Source: Barnesiella propionica
GTDB lineage: Bacteria; Bacteroidota; Bacteroidia; Bacteroidales; Barnesiellaceae
Direction: 5' to 3'
DNA length: 64,000 nt
Assembly: GCF_025567045.1 (NCBI RefSeq)
Contig: NZ_JAOQJK010000009.1
Coordinates: 104,166 to 168,165, forward strand
Under the pieces are notes generated by a model. The model made no database searches and was not told the origin of the DNA. It saw only the letters and a program-made list of their open reading frames with translations. Below, piece after piece: positions 63,853-64,000 of the stretch. The translations under genes were made by a program, and so were the position numbers. How positions within the stretch are numbered: position 1 is the stretch's first letter; the number at the start of each line of letters is the position of its first letter.

Positions 63853-64000
63853 GTATATTCAGCGACAAAGTATTATTAATTACGGGAGGTACCGGAAGTT
63901 TCGGTAACGCCGTATTGCGAAGATTTATAGACAGCGACCTCCGTGAAATCCGGATTTTCAGCCGTGATGAAAAAAAACAAGACGACATGCGTCACCACCT
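63849..64000 (+). CDS. UDP-GlcNAc 4,6-dehydratase/5-epimerase (CapE/FnlA-like), 5' fragment
   Basis: Begins [22 protein letters not shown], with the Rossmann GGTGSFG nucleotide-binding motif, then [16 protein letters not shown], the pattern of the inverting UDP-N-acetylglucosamine dehydratases that start UDP-N-acetyl-fucosamine (FucNAc) synthesis. Only about 50 codons are in the window. It starts with an ATGA overlap on the acetyltransferase stop. Its base composition is clearly richer in G+C than the preceding genes, consistent with leaving the variable part of the locus. Confidence 0.85.
   Translation, partial: MSIFSDKVLLITGGTGSFGNAVLRRFIDSDLREIRIFSRDEKKQDDMRHH

Overview
The window is a stretch of a Bacteroidales chromosome. 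The evidence is a SusC/SusD pair, a hybrid two-component sensor, an UpxY-type antiterminator, a eukaryote-like (GT3) glycogen synthase, Bacteroidetes-style promoters (TTTG, then TAnnTTTG) and at least one clear type IX secretion (T9SS) C-terminal sorting domain. The T9SS signals argue against Bacteroides itself and fit a Barnesiella/Coprobacter/Dysgonomonas-like lineage, but I cannot name the genus from the sequence.

Region 1 (1-12.4 kb) is housekeeping. It holds a glycogen synthase and glycogen phosphorylase operon on the minus strand (the phosphorylase runs off the left edge). A plus-strand run follows: a small conserved protein, a PlsC-like acyltransferase, a nitrilase-family amidase and a creatininase-family protein. 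Then come two small paralogous envelope proteins, a NatAB-like ABC exporter and DNA primase.

Region 2 (12.5-49.8 kb) is a large polysaccharide utilisation region. A hybrid two-component regulator precedes a GH36 alpha-galactosidase, SusC, SusD, a seven-repeat FG-GAP surface protein with a probable T9SS tail, a GH27/GH36-clan enzyme with a clear T9SS tail, a diverged GH95 enzyme, aldose 1-epimerase and a second GH27/GH36-clan enzyme. A minus-strand AraC regulator separates this from a second operon: MFS sugar transporter, DUF5107-TPR protein, GH97, sialate O-acetylesterase-like esterase, GH92 alpha-mannosidase and GH2 beta-mannosidase. Together these would strip alpha-galactose (and perhaps fucose or L-galactose), acetyl and mannose groups from a decorated glycan, import the products and convert the sugars. 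A galactomannan-like or N-glycan-like substrate is plausible but inferred. Strong hairpins sit between many of the genes.

Region 3 (49.8-64 kb) is a capsule or exopolysaccharide locus. It opens with UpxY and a strong hairpin-plus-U-tract, then carries glycosyltransferases, an EpsG/Wzy-like polymerase, three left-handed beta-helix acyltransferases, a polysaccharide pyruvyltransferase next to an iron-sulfur F420-dehydrogenase-like protein, an intact flippase and a decayed second flippase. The run ends in a UDP-GlcNAc 4,6-dehydratase that leaves the window. The interior is visibly more AT-rich than its flanks, as expected of an exchanged serotype module.

No tRNA, rRNA, CRISPR array or insertion sequence was recognised.
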